Shown here piece after piece: positions 36,691-49,076 of a stretch of 63,123 nt of DNA (position 1 is the first letter of the stretch; each line of letters starts with the position of its first letter). Made by a program: the position numbers and the translations under genes. This stretch comes from Lactifluus volemus (lineage: Eukaryota > Basidiomycota > Agaricomycetes > Russulales > Russulaceae). The stretch is from assembly GCA_022376515.1 (NCBI GenBank), contig WTXI01000213.1:1-63123 (forward strand). Reading direction: 5' to 3'. The notes beneath the pieces are model-generated. The model saw nothing but the letters and a program-made list of their open reading frames with translations. It was not told where the DNA came from and searched no databases.

Positions 36691-37540
36691 CGGTGACATT
36701 CTCCACAGCTACCTTTATGCCAGTGACCCACAAATAAAAGGGACCAAAACTCGCCGTTAGTTCCACTGCCGTGTCATCCTCATTCTGCCTCCGCATCGCC
36801 ACAAACTCAAACCACCGCGGATAATGTCCTGCCCATCTTTCCAAAGGCGGACCATCTTTCCCCATGATGACATTTCGAAAAGTCGAGATACTGATGACTG
36901 AGAACGAGAGGTTCAGAATTATCGAATAAATCGTTCCTCGAGGGGCCATCTCGAGGCAACCTGTTGGCGTCCGTCGCCGCCTGGTGGCGCTCGTTGAAAA
37001 AGACTGAGAGTTCAGAATACGAGGCGAATGAAACTGCGATGAGATAGAACTTGACTAGATATGGGGGATTCACATACCGTGCTCATTGCGCGCTCAGTGG
37101 GCCAGGCGCCGTCGTCGCGCACGCTTTCAGCGCAGACATAGCGACACAATGTGAAATCCACACGGATTTTCCGCCACGTCGAAAAGGTGGGCCAAACGTG
37201 AGCCAGCGTTGGACCTGGGATGTAGTCCATGACGACCAAGGAGTCCCATTGACATTTCACAACACGGCGGGCACGTAGGACGAGGATGGTTGTCTCTGCG
37301 AACAGAGGTCGAGCGCGTTCGCTTCCGAGACGTCTGGAGCGTCTTCGTCCAAGTCTTGAGAAGGCTTTGGGACTGTGCCGGCGGTCAATCTGACGACACC
37401 GGTGTCTGTGTCTAGTTTAGAGGAGGCATTCGTTTTCAGCTCGGGTTGCTAAGATCTGCACACCGCCACGTGAGCATTGGGAGTACGAGGGAGTAGAATC
37501 TACCCTCACGAGGATCTTCCTCTGTAGTCTCTTGTCCGGC
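36677..37540 (-). pseudogene. APH-type phosphotransferase relic, copy 3
   Basis: The most complete of the three: WDSLVVMDYIPGPTLAHVWP, WRKIRVDFTLCRYV, SYSELSVFFNERHQAATDAN, LPRDGPSRNDLFDNSEPLVL, SHQYLDF, then RNVIMGKDG in another frame, HYPRWFEFVAMRRQNEDDTA and FYLWVTGIKVA. The catalytic HQDLN reads HQYLD and the same one-base shift follows. Dead enzyme. Confidence 0.6.
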
Positions 37541-37705
37541 ATCACGAATGAAGGTGTAAAATAGCCATTCTCGCGTGTCCTTCAGGTATTTCCATTGAAG
37601 TGAATGGGTTGGATACTTGAGACTTGACTTGGTGCGCTCAACTCACCTCCGTGCCAGTCGTTCCTTGCAGTGAGTTGAATGTCGCCACGTAAACCACGTA
37701 CCGCA

Positions 37706-38075
37706 TATACTTACATTTCACCGGAAGGGAAAGTGCTCACGTGTCTCCGCCCTGACTAAGCTCCCAGACTTTTCCATCGGTTCCGAATTCCCGCTTCTAC
37801 CTGACGTCCACCTCTGCCAACATACGCCGTGCTCACCGCTCTCACCTGGTTCCAGTTTCATGGTCAACAAGTACTTGGAGGACCTCACTCATGGCTCGAA
37901 TCGATGCGGCTCATCTACTTGATGGTGTCAACATAACACTCCTCAATCGCTCGTTTTTGACATCCGACAACTCTCTCGATTATTCGGTCATCCGCCGATA
38001 CTAAGCAAAGATAGGTTTTGGCAGTGACTATGTCGAAATCCCCCTTCATCCGCCAATTTAAACGTCGACGTTCCG
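37706..38075 (+). pseudogene. decayed F-box/LRR gene remnant
   Basis: Nucleotide resemblance to the middle of the F-box genes (catttcaccgg, then tacttggaggacctc at 37870, caactctctcgattattcgg near 37970), followed by the C-terminal block (cgtcgacgttccggtcatcc, 38065). Stops and indels throughout; the N-terminal half is absent. An older duplicate than the intact copies. Confidence 0.6.
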
Positions 38076-38774
38076 GTCATCCAGTCTCTGTCCATGTGGG
38101 CTACACGATGAGGAGTGGGAATGACACCGCTGTCCTCCATGGATGGGCTGGCAACAGCAGCGATAACGACGAAAAAAAAAAAAAGACTGACGAGTGGAGG
38201 AAATTACGAGCGATCGTGTCGGTCTCGTCAATCTCAGTGGCTTTTTTCTCCCAGGAATGGAGCTTCTTACTCACCGCTAATCCTACTTACTACACTTGTT
38301 GTTCTATGCTTGAACCCCTCACTGTTCGCCATGCTCTCCTGTGTATTTGTGGTGTATTGTAATCAATGAGAAACGATGAATTAAGATTTTTGCGACCACA
38401 TGCTGATGATATTTTGTAACGCGCGAAAGAAAGTAACGTAGACATCCAAAACACATCGCACCCTTTGAGGCCTTTGAGGTCCAGACGCTTTCATCTGATA
38501 GAGGCTCCTATTCTTGAGACAGGCCGAAAGCCACCTTACTTACTGTGTCTGCGTGAGTCCGCTGTTGAAATTATGCGACCTGATCTAATGATTGAGTCGG
38601 TCGCGGTGGGGTAATTGAAGCGACGAAGTGTGGGGCGATCGGTCGCTAACAAACTCAATACCCAAAATGAAGATGATGGCTTTTGGTTGGCTTCCCGACC
38701 ATTCATCAGACTAAACCTATTGAAAATTCAAGTGTTAGCATGGTAGCAGGGCTCACTGGCACTTGCTTGAATGT
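38076..38774. other. spacer with older duplicated sequence
   Basis: 38.12-38.40 kb resembles the flank after copy A (14.8-14.95 kb), with an A14-type run at 38170. 38.6-38.75 kb repeats 24.12-24.27 kb (caaactcaatacccaaaatg). No gene. Confidence 0.4.
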
Positions 38775-39200
38775 ACTTTGCTGTGCCTTTTCCACAGCGC
38801 AATGATCGCGCTCGAACTCCTAGCGCTTACGATTCCTTTCTACAATCATTAAAATCTGCAATTTGCTGTGTGCAAGCTGTGTTGGGCAATCATCAACTCA
38901 ACGAGATGAAGACACGCTACTAAGACTAAGCGGCGTTCTCTCACGCGTTTCTGCTTGAGCAATGTCTGAAGAACTTTTCGTATCTCCCGGATAGCTCTGA
39001 ATGAAAATACAGGTTGTTCCGGATGAGGTTTTAAATGAAGACAAAGCGACACGCCCTTCCATGAATACGACCTGAGCTCGATAGGGACGAGCATGTCACT
39101 GCCCAAGCGCTTCGAAGCTGCAAACAACGCAAAACAATGCCAATGGGAACTCCGATCCAAAACGCGCACTCGTCTACTAAGATAAGTTAGTAGGTTTCGG
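38775..39200 (-). pseudogene. SDS3-like gene relic 5
   Basis: Same region of the intact gene as relics 1, 2 and 4 (about 51.6-52.1 kb), frame-broken, ending just before the leader exon of copy G. Very close to relic 2 in sequence and extent. Confidence 0.6.
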
Positions 39201-39224
39201 AAAGGTTACCGGAAGGAATCAGGC

Positions 39225-40668
39225 ATGAATCGAGGACGAGGTACGTGTTACGGCCTGCTCTCACAACGACGACTTACGGTAAAGTGTAGTTACAATCGAG
39301 GCACTCCCAGATGATGTCCTCCTGGACATCTTCGAATCCCACATATCGCGTTCTGAGCATCCGCACAAGGCGTGGCATCCGCTAGTACACGTGTGCCGAA
39401 GATGGCGATACCTCGTCTTTGCATCCCCACTCCGTCTCGATCTGCGGCTTATCTGCACGGACCGTACTCCTGTGAGGGAGAAGTTGGATATCTGGCCCCC
39501 TTTGCTTATCGAAATATGGTCGAGATCGCCAAATCTTGGGGATAGTGTCATTGCCGCACTCGAGCGCCCCAATCGCGTACGCGGGATTTGTCTCTGGAGC
39601 ATCGACTCACCACTGGACCGTTTAGTCACAATGATGCAGAAACCTTTTCCAGAACTGGAATCCCTTTATATTGGGATAAATGATCAGACCGTGCCAGCGT
39701 TTCCTGATACCTTCCTAGGTGGATCCTCCCCACGTCTACGAACAATCCATTTGAATCACATTCCATTTCCGACATTACCTCGACTACTTTTATCTTGCAA
39801 TGACCTCGTCTCCCTTACCCTTTCGCGGATACCCCATTCTGGTTATATTTCACCTGAAGACATGGTCACATCAATTTCCACCATGACCAGGCTCAGCTCC
39901 CTTTTCATAAGTTTCGACTCTCTGGCTTCTCTCCCTGATTGGAGAACCCAACGTCAACGCCCACCTCCACTGACACGCACCGTCCTCCCTGCTCTCATCC
40001 AGCTTTGGTTCTCTGGCCTCAGCGAGTACTTGGAGGACCTCGTGGCCCGAATCAACGCTCCTCTACTCCGAGTAGTCTCCATCATTCTCGTCAATCAGCT
40101 TGTCCTTCACACCCAACAACTTTCCCAGTTCATCGGTCATGCACCGATGTTCATGTCATACACTGAAGCAAAGATGGTCTTTACAAGTACCAACATCGCG
40201 ATAAACTGTTCATCAATGGAACCGCCCCTCATCTTCGGATCCCTGAAGTTGGAAATTTCATCCATTGGCAGTGAAGGAGATTTACAAGTCTCGTCTATGG
40301 CACAAATATGCAACCAGCTTTTGTTCCTTGTGTCTAGAATCGAACGGCTTTACATCCAAGAACCCTCATGGCCGTCAGCAGCTTTTCAAGTCAACATGGA
40401 CAACACACAATGGCTAGAACTTTTCCGCTCATTTACTGCTGTCCAGGCCCTTTATTTACATGACTCTTTTCGGTCACCCATCATGTCCGCTCTGCAAGTC
40501 CTCAATGAGGAATCAGTCACGGACATATTACCTGCTCTGGTCGACCTATACCTAGACGGGTATTGGGAAACTGCACCGGAGTTGCAAGACAATGAAGAAA
40601 TCGAGCCATTCATCACCGCACGTCAGCGTTCCGGCCACCCTGTTGCTGTTCACCACTGGACCAGGTAA
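39225..40668 (+). CDS. F-box/LRR protein, copy G
   Basis: 464 residues. Leader exon 39225-39240 (MNRGR plus one base), 49-nt intron 39241-39289. F-box IEALPDDVLLDIFESHISRS, LVHVCRRWRYLVFASPLRLDL. Body: RLRTIHLNHIPFPTLPRLLL, SEYLEDLVARINAPLLRVVS, FIGHAPMFMSYTEAKMV, and SFRSPIMSALQVLNEESV as in the 3' half of copy E and in copy H. C-terminus EPFITARQRSGHPVAVHHWT. The F-box is copy-C-like while the tail is copy-H-like, which fits recombination between copies. Confidence 0.85.
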
Positions 40669-41085
40669 TGGCAAGGAGTGTAGGATTGATGGCACAGATG
40701 GTCACGATCTATTCTTTGTTCTGCTAGATCTCGATGTCGTCTACAATCCCTTCCCGGTAGCACTTAGGTTGTTGTTTCACCTTCCGTACTTGCGCTTTTG
40801 TTACTAGTAGCCCATTATGTATATCTAACTCCTGTTGCCAGTGTGCCACTGGTATGCATGCTCAATGTACTACAGTGTTATTTCCCACAGGTAAGGCAGG
40901 TTCACGGTAATTACAGTAAGAGAATTAGAGAGCGAAACGGGATGGCTCGAAGAATAGAGGCTGCGAGCCACCTCCACCAAGGACCCGACCTGGACTTGGC
41001 AAAGGCACCGCGAGACGCGAACAGCAGGGTCCTTGTGAATTCGAGCCAAACTCAACAAGCTTCGTGGCCACTGCAGGCCGATTTG
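40669..41085. other. 3' flank of copy G and repeated spacer
   Basis: The flank matches that of copies E (3' half) and H; 40.93-41.09 kb repeats 36.01-36.18 kb. No gene supported. Confidence 0.4.
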
Positions 41086-41660
41086 CTTGAATGTACTTCC
41101 ACTGCGCAACGCTCACACTCGAACCCTCGGTGCTTAATGTTTCTTTCGGCTGTCATTGTAGTTTGAAACTTGTTTGCGTGGAGCCACCTCCGCCAAGCAC
41201 CCAACCTGGACTCGGCAAAGGAACGGGGACGCGCATACTACGGTAAACCCTTCGCGCATGCGAATAGCAGGGTCCCTGGGAATTCGATCTAAACCTTGGC
41301 TAGCTTGGAGGCCACTGCAGGCCGACTTTCCTTGAATGTACTTGCCTGTGCGTTTTCCACAGCGCAACAGTTGCGCTCAAACTCCCGGTGCTTAAAATAT
41401 CTTTCTGCCATCATTGTAGTCTGCATCGTGCCATCGTGTTATGTGAGCAATTATTAATAACTAAATTTCCTATGACATGCGACGAGTTCTATGCACTCAT
41501 CGTGCTTCCAGGCTCCTGAATGGCTCCAAAATGTAAATGTAATGACTCCGGGTGGTCTCTAAACAACGACAGTGAGATCCGCGTAAGTAGAATACCTTGT
41601 GAGAATGATACTCACTATTCTCGGCCAAGGCCGAATCGCATTGGTGTACGGTTCGGTCCA
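41086..41660 (-). pseudogene. SDS3-like gene relic 6 (partly doubled)
   Basis: Two tandem pieces: a short one near 41.09-41.16 kb (cgctcacactcgaaccctcgg) and a longer one at 41.33-41.65 kb (cagcgcaacagttgcgctcaa, then cgagttctatgcactcatcg), both from the 51.6-52.0 kb region of the intact gene. The doubling arose after the original duplication. Confidence 0.5.
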
Positions 41661-41747
41661 AGCGGAGCCTGAGGGGGCTGACCGTCCCAAATAATGCAAT
41701 ACGATACATCACCTTCCCCCTTTTGTATGTTATTATCGAAATCAAGC

Positions 41748-43164
41748 ATGGTTCGAGCTCGCGGTATGTGTGACGGGCTGCACTCACAACGGTGACTTAT
41801 TGTAAGATGTAGTTTCAATTGGGGCACTCCCAGATGATGTCCTTCTAGACATCTTCGAATTCAGCATAGATTACGACGCGTGGTATCCGCTGGTACACGT
41901 GTGCCGAAGATGGCGATACCTCGTCTTTGCATCCCCACGCCGTCTTGGTCTGCGTCTTTTCTGCACAGACCGTACTCCTGTGAGGGAGAAGCTGGAAATC
42001 TGGCCCCCCTTGCCCATCAAAATATGCTCGATGTCCCGCAATCTTGGAGATAACATCATGGCTGCACTCGAGCACCCCGACCGTGTATGCCAGATTTGGA
42101 TGTGGGATATCAACTCACCACTGGACCGTTTAGTCACAATGATGCAGAAACCTTTTCCAGAACTGGAATATCTTTCCCTTTGGGCAGAATGGACCATTCC
42201 TGGGATTCCAGCGTTTCCCAATACATTTTTAGGTGGATCCACCCCACGTCTACAATTTCTCTATTTGTATCGTATCCCATTTCCGACGTTACCTCGACTT
42301 CTTTTGTCCTGCAATGACCTTGAAAGTCTTCACCTTGTGCAGATACCCCATTCTGGTTACATGTCACCTGAATCTATGGCCACATCTATATCTGCCTTGA
42401 CCAGGCTCAAATCCATTTTCATCGGCTTTGACTCTCCGACTTCTCGTCCTGCTCAGAGAACTCAACGTCCACCTCTGCCGAGACATGCCAGTGCTGTTCA
42501 CCCCACTCTCACCCACTTTAGTTTCTGTGGTGTCAGCGAGTACTTGGAGGACCTTGTGGCCCTAATCAATGCTCCTCTACTCAACGCTGTCAGTATAACT
42601 CTCTTCAATCTGTCTGTCTTTCACACCCAACAACTCTGCCAGTTCATCGGTCATGCACCGATGATCATGAAAGGAAAAATGGAATTTACAAATACCTCCA
42701 TCACGATAATTTCATCAATAGAACCATATAACCTCAGCATCGGATACTTGAGGTTGAATATTTCATCCATTGGCATCGAGGGAGATTTCCGAGTCTTGTC
42801 TATGGCACAAATATGCAGCCAGCTTTCGCTCTTTTTGTCTAGAATCAAACGGCTCCACATCCAAGAACCCTCATGTCTGTCAACGACGTTTCGAGTCAAC
42901 ATGGACAACACACAGTGGCTACAACTTTTCCGCTCATTTAGTGCCGTCCAGTCATTGTATTTATCTCACTCTTTTCGGGCACCAGTCATGTCCACTCCGC
43001 AAAGTCTCATTGAGGAATCAGTCACAGACATATTGCCCGTGCTGGTTGACCTATACATAGAGGGGCATCCGACAACTTCAACCGAGTTGCACGACATCGA
43101 GCCGTTCATCGCTGCACGTCAGCGCTCCGGCCACCCTGTTGCTGTTCACCACTGGACCAGGTAA
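41748..43164 (+). CDS. F-box/LRR protein, copy H
   Basis: 455 residues. Leader exon 41748-41763 (MVRAR plus one base), 49-nt intron 41764-41812. The F-box reads IGALPDDVLLDIFEFSIDYD, then LVHVCRRWRYLVFASPRRLGL. LRRs: RLQFLYLYRIPFPTLPRLLL, LESLHLVQIPHSGYMSPESM. SEYLEDLVALINAPLLNAVS changes the usual ARINAP to ALINAP. The FIGHAPMFMSY block is reduced to FIGHAPMIMKGKMEF, a small in-frame deletion. C-terminus EPFIAARQRSGHPVAVHHWT. Confidence 0.84.
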
Positions 43165-43599
43165 TGGCAAGGAGTGTGGGAATGATGGCACAGATAATCA
43201 CTGTCTATTCTTTGTTCTGCTAGATCACGATGGACTCTTCCCGTCAAACTTAAATCCTTTCAAATTGTGTTTTGTGCCTTCCGGGCTTGCGCCGCGGCTT
43301 TTGTTACTAATAGCCCATCATCCTCACCTTGTGTAAATCTAACTCGTGCTGTACCACTGACATGCACACTCTATGTACTAAATATGATAGTCGTCATTTC
43401 CCACTGGCAACTTGAAGGCAGATTCACGGCAGTCAGATTAATGAAAACTAAGGTGCGAAACAAGGTGGCTCAAAGAATAGAGGCCGCGGGCCACCTCCGC
43501 CAAGCACCGCGAAATGCGAACAGTAAACTCCTTCACGCAAATAGCAGGGTCCCTAGGGATTCGAGCTAAACCTTGACTATCATAGTGGCCACTGCAGGC
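43165..43599. other. 3' flank of copy H and repeated spacer
   Basis: Repeats the flank of copies E (3' half) and G; 43.46-43.62 kb matches the spacers at 36.0 and 40.9 kb. No gene. Confidence 0.4.
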
Positions 43600-44650
43600 C
43601 GACTTGCTTGAATGCTCTTGGCTTTGCGTTTTCCACGACGCGGCGGTCGCGCTCGACTCGGAACTCCTGGCGCTTAAGAATTCCTTCTGCCACCATTGTA
43701 GTCTGCAACTTGTGTGCAAGCTGTGTTGGGTAATCGGACGAAGACATGCCACTCACCAAGACAAAGCAACGTTCTCTGTGCGACTCTTGCTTGAGAATAT
43801 TTCATAATTCCTACGGCGTGCGGCGAATTCCATGCAATTATCGCGCCCCCTGGATAGCTTCGAAATGTAAATATAACGATTCTGGGTGAAGTCCTGAACA
43901 ACGATAGTGAGATCCGACGCTTTGAGTGAACGATACTCACCATTCTCGACGAAGGCCATGCGAGAGTCACCATCCCTTCAATATAGACGCGCAAGAACGC
44001 GATTTGATCTCGATAGCAACAAGCACGACAAGTGCTTCATGGCGATATTCGTGTTGTAAATCGGCCTAATCTCCGTGTTGGCTGGTTCATCATCCATCTC
44101 AGCGTCCTCATCATCTGGTGCCTCTCCTGAGGATAGGGACGGAGAAAGAGAATTACTCGGAGAGGGTACAATTGAATGGTCACACCGATTATAGATGCAA
44201 CTAATACTGATGGCGCGGTGGGTTGTGCAGGGTCTTGTCCTGCCTCGGATTCGTCATCACCATCTGCGCCGCCGTCGCTGAGGGATTCGGACATGCCGGC
44301 AGCGATGGAGGGTCAATATCGTTAACGTCGATGAGATCAGTACATGTACGACGCACGAGGGCAAATGATACGCACCATGCTATGCAAGCACTTCCTCCAA
44401 AGCGAGAGCCTCCACACCTTCGGCATAGATGCGCTCACAAGCTCATTCAAGAGCGGGGCTTGAGCTCAATAGTTAGACGTCAAGTGTTGTTGTCGGCCTC
44501 CGCGTTGGCTGTCTCATAATTTGGGGGTAGTGGCGGAAAAAGGAGTGGTAGTAATCGGAGAGGATACAACGGTTGTACCTATGATATCAAGCGCAAGAAT
44601 GGCATTCTTTCGACCTGGGCGTCGGCGTCGGGAGACGTGGTGTTAAGGGG
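43600..44650 (-). pseudogene. SDS3-like gene relic 7 (longest)
   Basis: About 1 kb aligning with 51.6-52.7 kb of the intact gene: the RRKLERDR region (ggtcgcgctcgac), the HPELLHLHSEL exon and the acidic segment (tcctgcctcggattcgtcat near 44.24 kb). A second piece of the LLRERVY/acidic part follows at 44.35-44.52 kb. Frameshifts and stops throughout. Confidence 0.6.
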
Positions 44651-44742
44651 CACGTCACGGTGTTGACCTTCGCAAACAATTCAATACAATACCACGTGTC
44701 CCTCTCTTTCTCCAACTCTACGATTCCGCGAGACAGGAAGGC

Positions 44743-46243
44743 ATGGTACGTTACCGGAATAACCGGGCGATTACGAGTCGAGGACGGGGCAAGGGACGGG
44801 GTATGTGTCGCAGGCTGTGCTCCAAATGACGGCTTATTGTAAAATGTAGTTATTACAATCGAGGCACTTCCAGATAATGCCCTCCTAGACATGTTCGAAT
44901 TCTACATATCGGGTTCTGATCATCCGCACAAGGCGTGGCATCCACTAGTACACGTGTCCCAACGATGGCGATACCTTGCATTTTCATGCCCACTCCGTCT
45001 CGATCTACGCCTTTGCTGCACAGACAGTAATCCCGTGAGGGAGAGGTTGGATATCTGGCCCCCTTTGCCTATCGAAATATGGTCGAGATTGCCCAATCTT
45101 GGGGATAATATCATTGCCGCACTCGAGCACCCCGATCGCATACGCAAGATTTGGTTTTGGAAACTACGCTCGTCACTGGACCGTTTGGTTACATTGATCC
45201 AGGTGCCTTTTCCAGAACTGGAATCTTTTCATCTTGGAATAGAAGTCGACGATACTGAGGTTCTTGACATGCTTCCCCATACCTTCTTGGGTGGATTTGC
45301 CCCACGTCTACGATCATTTCACTTGGAATGCCTTCCATTTCGGAAGTTACCTCGACTTCTTTTGTCTTGCAAAGACCTTGTCAATCTTTCCCTTTCACAG
45401 ATATCGCATACTAAAATTTCGACCAAGGCCATTGCCGCATGCCTCTCTGCCTTGACCAAGCTCAAGGTCCTTTCCCTCGATTTCCCATGCCCGATGTGGG
45501 GCCGTATTTCCAATTTTCGGAGAACCCAACGTCACGACCGACCACGTGCTGTCCTCCCTGCTCTCACCCACTTCCGGTACGATGGTGTCGGCGAATACTT
45601 GGAGGACCTTGTGGCCAGAATCGAAACTCCTCTACTCTACTCTATCCATATAACTTTCATGAATGACCTTGCATTTGATACCCGACAACTCAGCCAGTTC
45701 ATCAGTCATACACCGGTGGTCATGTCGCACAATCAAGATCAAGCAAAGATAGACTTAAGGAATGGCTACATCGCGATGAATATTTGTTCACCCATAGCTA
45801 CCTTCAGATACCTGACATTGAAAATCTCTTGTGGCGAAGTAGATCGGCAAGTCTGGTGCATGGCACAAATATGCAGCCCTTTTTCATTCCTTTTGTCCAG
45901 AATCGAACGACTCTACATCCAAGTACCCTCTTGGCCTTCGGGACCGAATTTTCTAGTCAACACGGACGACACCCAATGGCTACCACTTATTCACATGTTC
46001 ACTGCCGTCCAGGCCCTGCATATATCTCGCCAGTTTCGGTCACTTATCGAAGACTTACCGGCTCTGCAAGGGCCTAGTGGGGAATCGGCTTCGGGCGTGC
46101 CAGTGTTGCCAGCGCTGGTTGATCTATACCTAGAGGGGTACGAGACAATCATATCAGAAAGTCTCGAGGACTTCGTCATTGCTCGTCAGCGTTCCGGCTA
46201 CCCTGTGGCTATCCACCACTGGGATATAGGAGAGTATGAATGA
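44743..46243 (+). CDS. F-box/LRR protein, copy I (extended N-terminus)
   Basis: 483 residues, the longest copy. The ancestral start codon of the leader exon is ACG here (44773-44775). An in-frame ATG 30 bases upstream (44743) gives MVRYRNNRAITSRGRGKGR before the 49-nt intron (44801-44849). The extra residues come from sequence that is promoter in the sister copies. Exon 2 has one extra codon (VITIEALPDN). F-box IEALPDNALLDMFEFYISGS, LVHVSQRWRYLAFSCPLRLDL. More diverged LRR body: RLRSFHLECLPFRKLPRLLL, GEYLEDLVARIETPLLYSIH. C-terminus ends DFVIARQRSGYPVAIHHWD. Confidence 0.8.
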
Positions 46244-46879
46244 TGCCAGTGGCACAAATAATTACTGATTACTGTCAGATCTCGATGTTGTCTACAACCC
46301 CTCCCCAGTCATATTTACACTTGTTGTCTCATCCTTTAAATGCTTGCTTTCGTTGGCCCATCGATTTATCCCCTTTCCTCATAAAATCACCTCAGCCATA
46401 TCCCACATTCCTATCCTTACGCCTCAGACTCAATGTGGAGTTGCACAGCTCTCATGTCCGAATAGTTCCAGCCTTGCCATAACGCCCGTACCATACGCTC
46501 CACTACACTAGATAGCTACAAGTCTGGAACGCCCTTAAGGCTCCTAGTAATAGTGCGGACGATCATCACATGATTTTCTTTCTCCTGCCAGTGGAGTCCT
46601 GGACCATTTGTTTTCTTTTTCGGGCTTTACCTAGCACCAGTGGGCACCGCTGGCACCCACTGGCAAGGTGCCTTACACCCTCGATTCATTTGGGGATCGA
46701 GCTTGTCCACGCCAGGGCACAGCGGCATCGGGAACTTCATTTGCCTTGCCTTATGATTCCCTTCTCATATCTGCTCTGCAACCGCCTTAAGTTTTGTCTC
46801 AGAAGGTTCGCATTCAAAGTTAAAGTTTCCTAGGCATGGACTAGTAGCCAAATAACCCAATAACGTCAACCTGAGGCAT
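46244..46879. other. spacer, partly duplicated
   Basis: 46.66-46.82 kb resembles 26.65-26.82 kb downstream of copy C. No gene supported. Confidence 0.4.
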
Positions 46880-47520
46880 TCTTCCCTCATTTCCCTCTGA
46901 ATCACGTGATCGCTCCCGCTCTTATTAGTAACGTGGGCCGAGGCTGTTGTGGAGGTGGGGAGCACGATGCATCGCGTTCACGCTCACGTTTGCACACCAT
47001 CGGTTTCGCGCTGGGACTAATAAGATGACCTTCTGTGGTGACATCGTGACTTGGCCTTGCATCGTTTACGCGTAGCATGTAGCATTTGCGATTGCGCTGA
47101 CTGGCTCGGCTGCGGTGGCGCCGGGAAAAGTGAAACAATCGTGAGGATGAGCGAGGACAGTGGGCTACGAGGCGCGTCTCGTTGAAGATGTCATGAGTCA
47201 TTGGTAGGTACCATTTGGGGGCGGGGTTGATGTCGGTCTGCATGATCCCCATGGACGTGAAGTGATGGCAGATCACGTTCGCATTCCCAATTTCCCATTG
47301 CCGTGTCACGGTTGAAAGCTGTGGTCCCCCACCTGATGACAGGGAGTTTATTTGTCCTTGGAACGCACGGTGGCTCTAGATCACGCAGCGGTGCGAAACG
47401 TGGTCCATCGAATAGGTGAACGGTGGTGGTCGAGTGAAGAAAGCTATAGGATGCGCGCCTTTCTTGATCGGGAACTTCCCGGGGCTCAGGTCGTAGTACA
47501 ATAATCATCATTCACCATAT
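46880..47520 (-). pseudogene. SDS3-like gene relic 8 (C-terminal half)
   Basis: Unlike the other relics this one matches the 3' half of the intact gene (about 50.1-50.8 kb). It keeps DGPRFAPLRDLEPP for DGPRLAPPRDLEPP, the RQWE..RE block and the SAKPMVCKRERERDA end. Frames are scrambled and the histidine and glutamine tracts are gone. Confidence 0.6.
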
Positions 47521-47603
47521 TCACCCCCTGGCCCATCTCCAATCCAAGAGGACACTTTACAAGGTGATTAGAAGGCATGGTATGTTACCAGAAAGAATCA
47601 GGC

Positions 47604-49076
47604 ATGGTTCAAGGACAAGGTACGCTGTTGCGAGCTTTGCTCACAACGACGACTTACTAGCATTTCTAAGTTGTAGATCATATTTCACCACGTGTTACTA
47701 CAATCAAGGCACTCCCAGATAATGTCCTCATAGACATATTCGAAGAATGCTTGTCGTATATGGAATCCTTCAAGGTACCGTACTGGCGGGCAAGGAGGTG
47801 GTCGCTAGGACATATATGCCAAAGATGGCGATACCTCATATTGGCATCCCCAGTCCGTCTCAATCTGTACCTTTTCTGCTGCGACAATACGCCTGTTAAG
47901 AATGCGTTGGATGTCTGGCCCCCCTTGCCCATCGAAATCCAGTCAGAATCTGGAGATTTTGGCGATAACATCATCGCTGCACTTGAGCACTCCAACCGCG
48001 TACGGGAGATCCTACTTTGCAGAATCCGCTCACCACTGGAACGTTTGGTCACAGTGATGCAGCAGCCATTTCCTGCTCTGGAATCTCTTCATCTTGGAAT
48101 AGATTGGGACGCTTGTGAGACCGCACCGGCGCTTCCCGATACGTTCTTAGGTGGATACGCCCCACGTCTACGATCACTTCGTTTGCACCGTATCCCATTT
48201 CCGACGGCGCCTAAGCTTCTTTTGTCCTCCCCTGACCTTTCCTATCTCGTCCTTAGCCATACACCACATTCCGGTTACATTTCACCCGAGGTGATGGTCG
48301 CATGCGTCGCCGCCTTGCCCCGGCTCGCCTTCCTTGATATCGGTTTCGAATCACCAGCTTCTCGCCCTGACCAGGGAGCTCAACGACCACCTCCACTAAC
48401 ACGTGCGGTCCTCCCCGCTCTCACCAAGTTCGAGTTCCGTGGTGTCAGCGAGTACTTGGAGGACCTCGTCGCCAGAATCTTCGCTCCTCTACTCGACGAT
48501 GTCAAAATATTGTTATTCAATCGACTCATCTTTGACATCCAAAGGCTCGCTCAATTTATCAGTCATGCGCCGGTGCCCGTGCCATACGATTCTGCAGAAA
48601 TCACCTTTCACAGTCATACCGTCATGATCAGGCTGTCTTCGATGAGAGGACCTTACACCAAATTCTTCCAGCTGACGATCTCATGTAAAGGGGGAGATTG
48701 GCAAGTCTCGTCTATGGCACAAATATGCAACCAGTTTTCGTTTCTTCTACCTGGAATTGCCAAACTCGACATCTTAGAGCGCTCTGGATCGTTCGACATG
48801 GACGACGACACACAATGGTTAGAACTTCTCCGCCCCTTCACTGCTGTCCTGGCTCTGTTTTCGTCTCTCAACTGTCAGTCACGGATCGTGTCGGCGCTTC
48901 AAGGGCTTAGTGAGGAATCGGTCACAGAGGTGTTACCTTCACTGAAGGTCCTTACCCTAGAGGTGTCCGGTCCACCTCAAGCTGCATCGGAGTCAGAGCT
49001 CAAGCCATTCCTCACTGCACGTCGGCGCTACAGTTGCCCTTTCATGGTCCGGTACTGCCAGTGGAGACCTCAATGA
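47604..49076 (+). CDS. F-box/LRR protein, copy J
   Basis: 471 residues. Leader exon 47604-47619 (MVQGQ plus one base), 57-nt intron 47620-47676. Exon 2 begins eight codons earlier than in copies A-H (DHISPRVT), as in copy K, so J and K form a subgroup. An in-frame ATG at 47577 would add nine residues. F-box IKALPDNVLIDIFEECLSYM, then HICQRWRYLILASPVRLNL. LRRs: RLRSLRLHRIPFPTAPKLLL. SEYLEDLVARIFAPLLDDVK, FISHAPVPVPYDSAEITF. The end ELKPFLTARRRYSCPFMVRY deviates from the ARQRSGHPV consensus. Confidence 0.83.
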
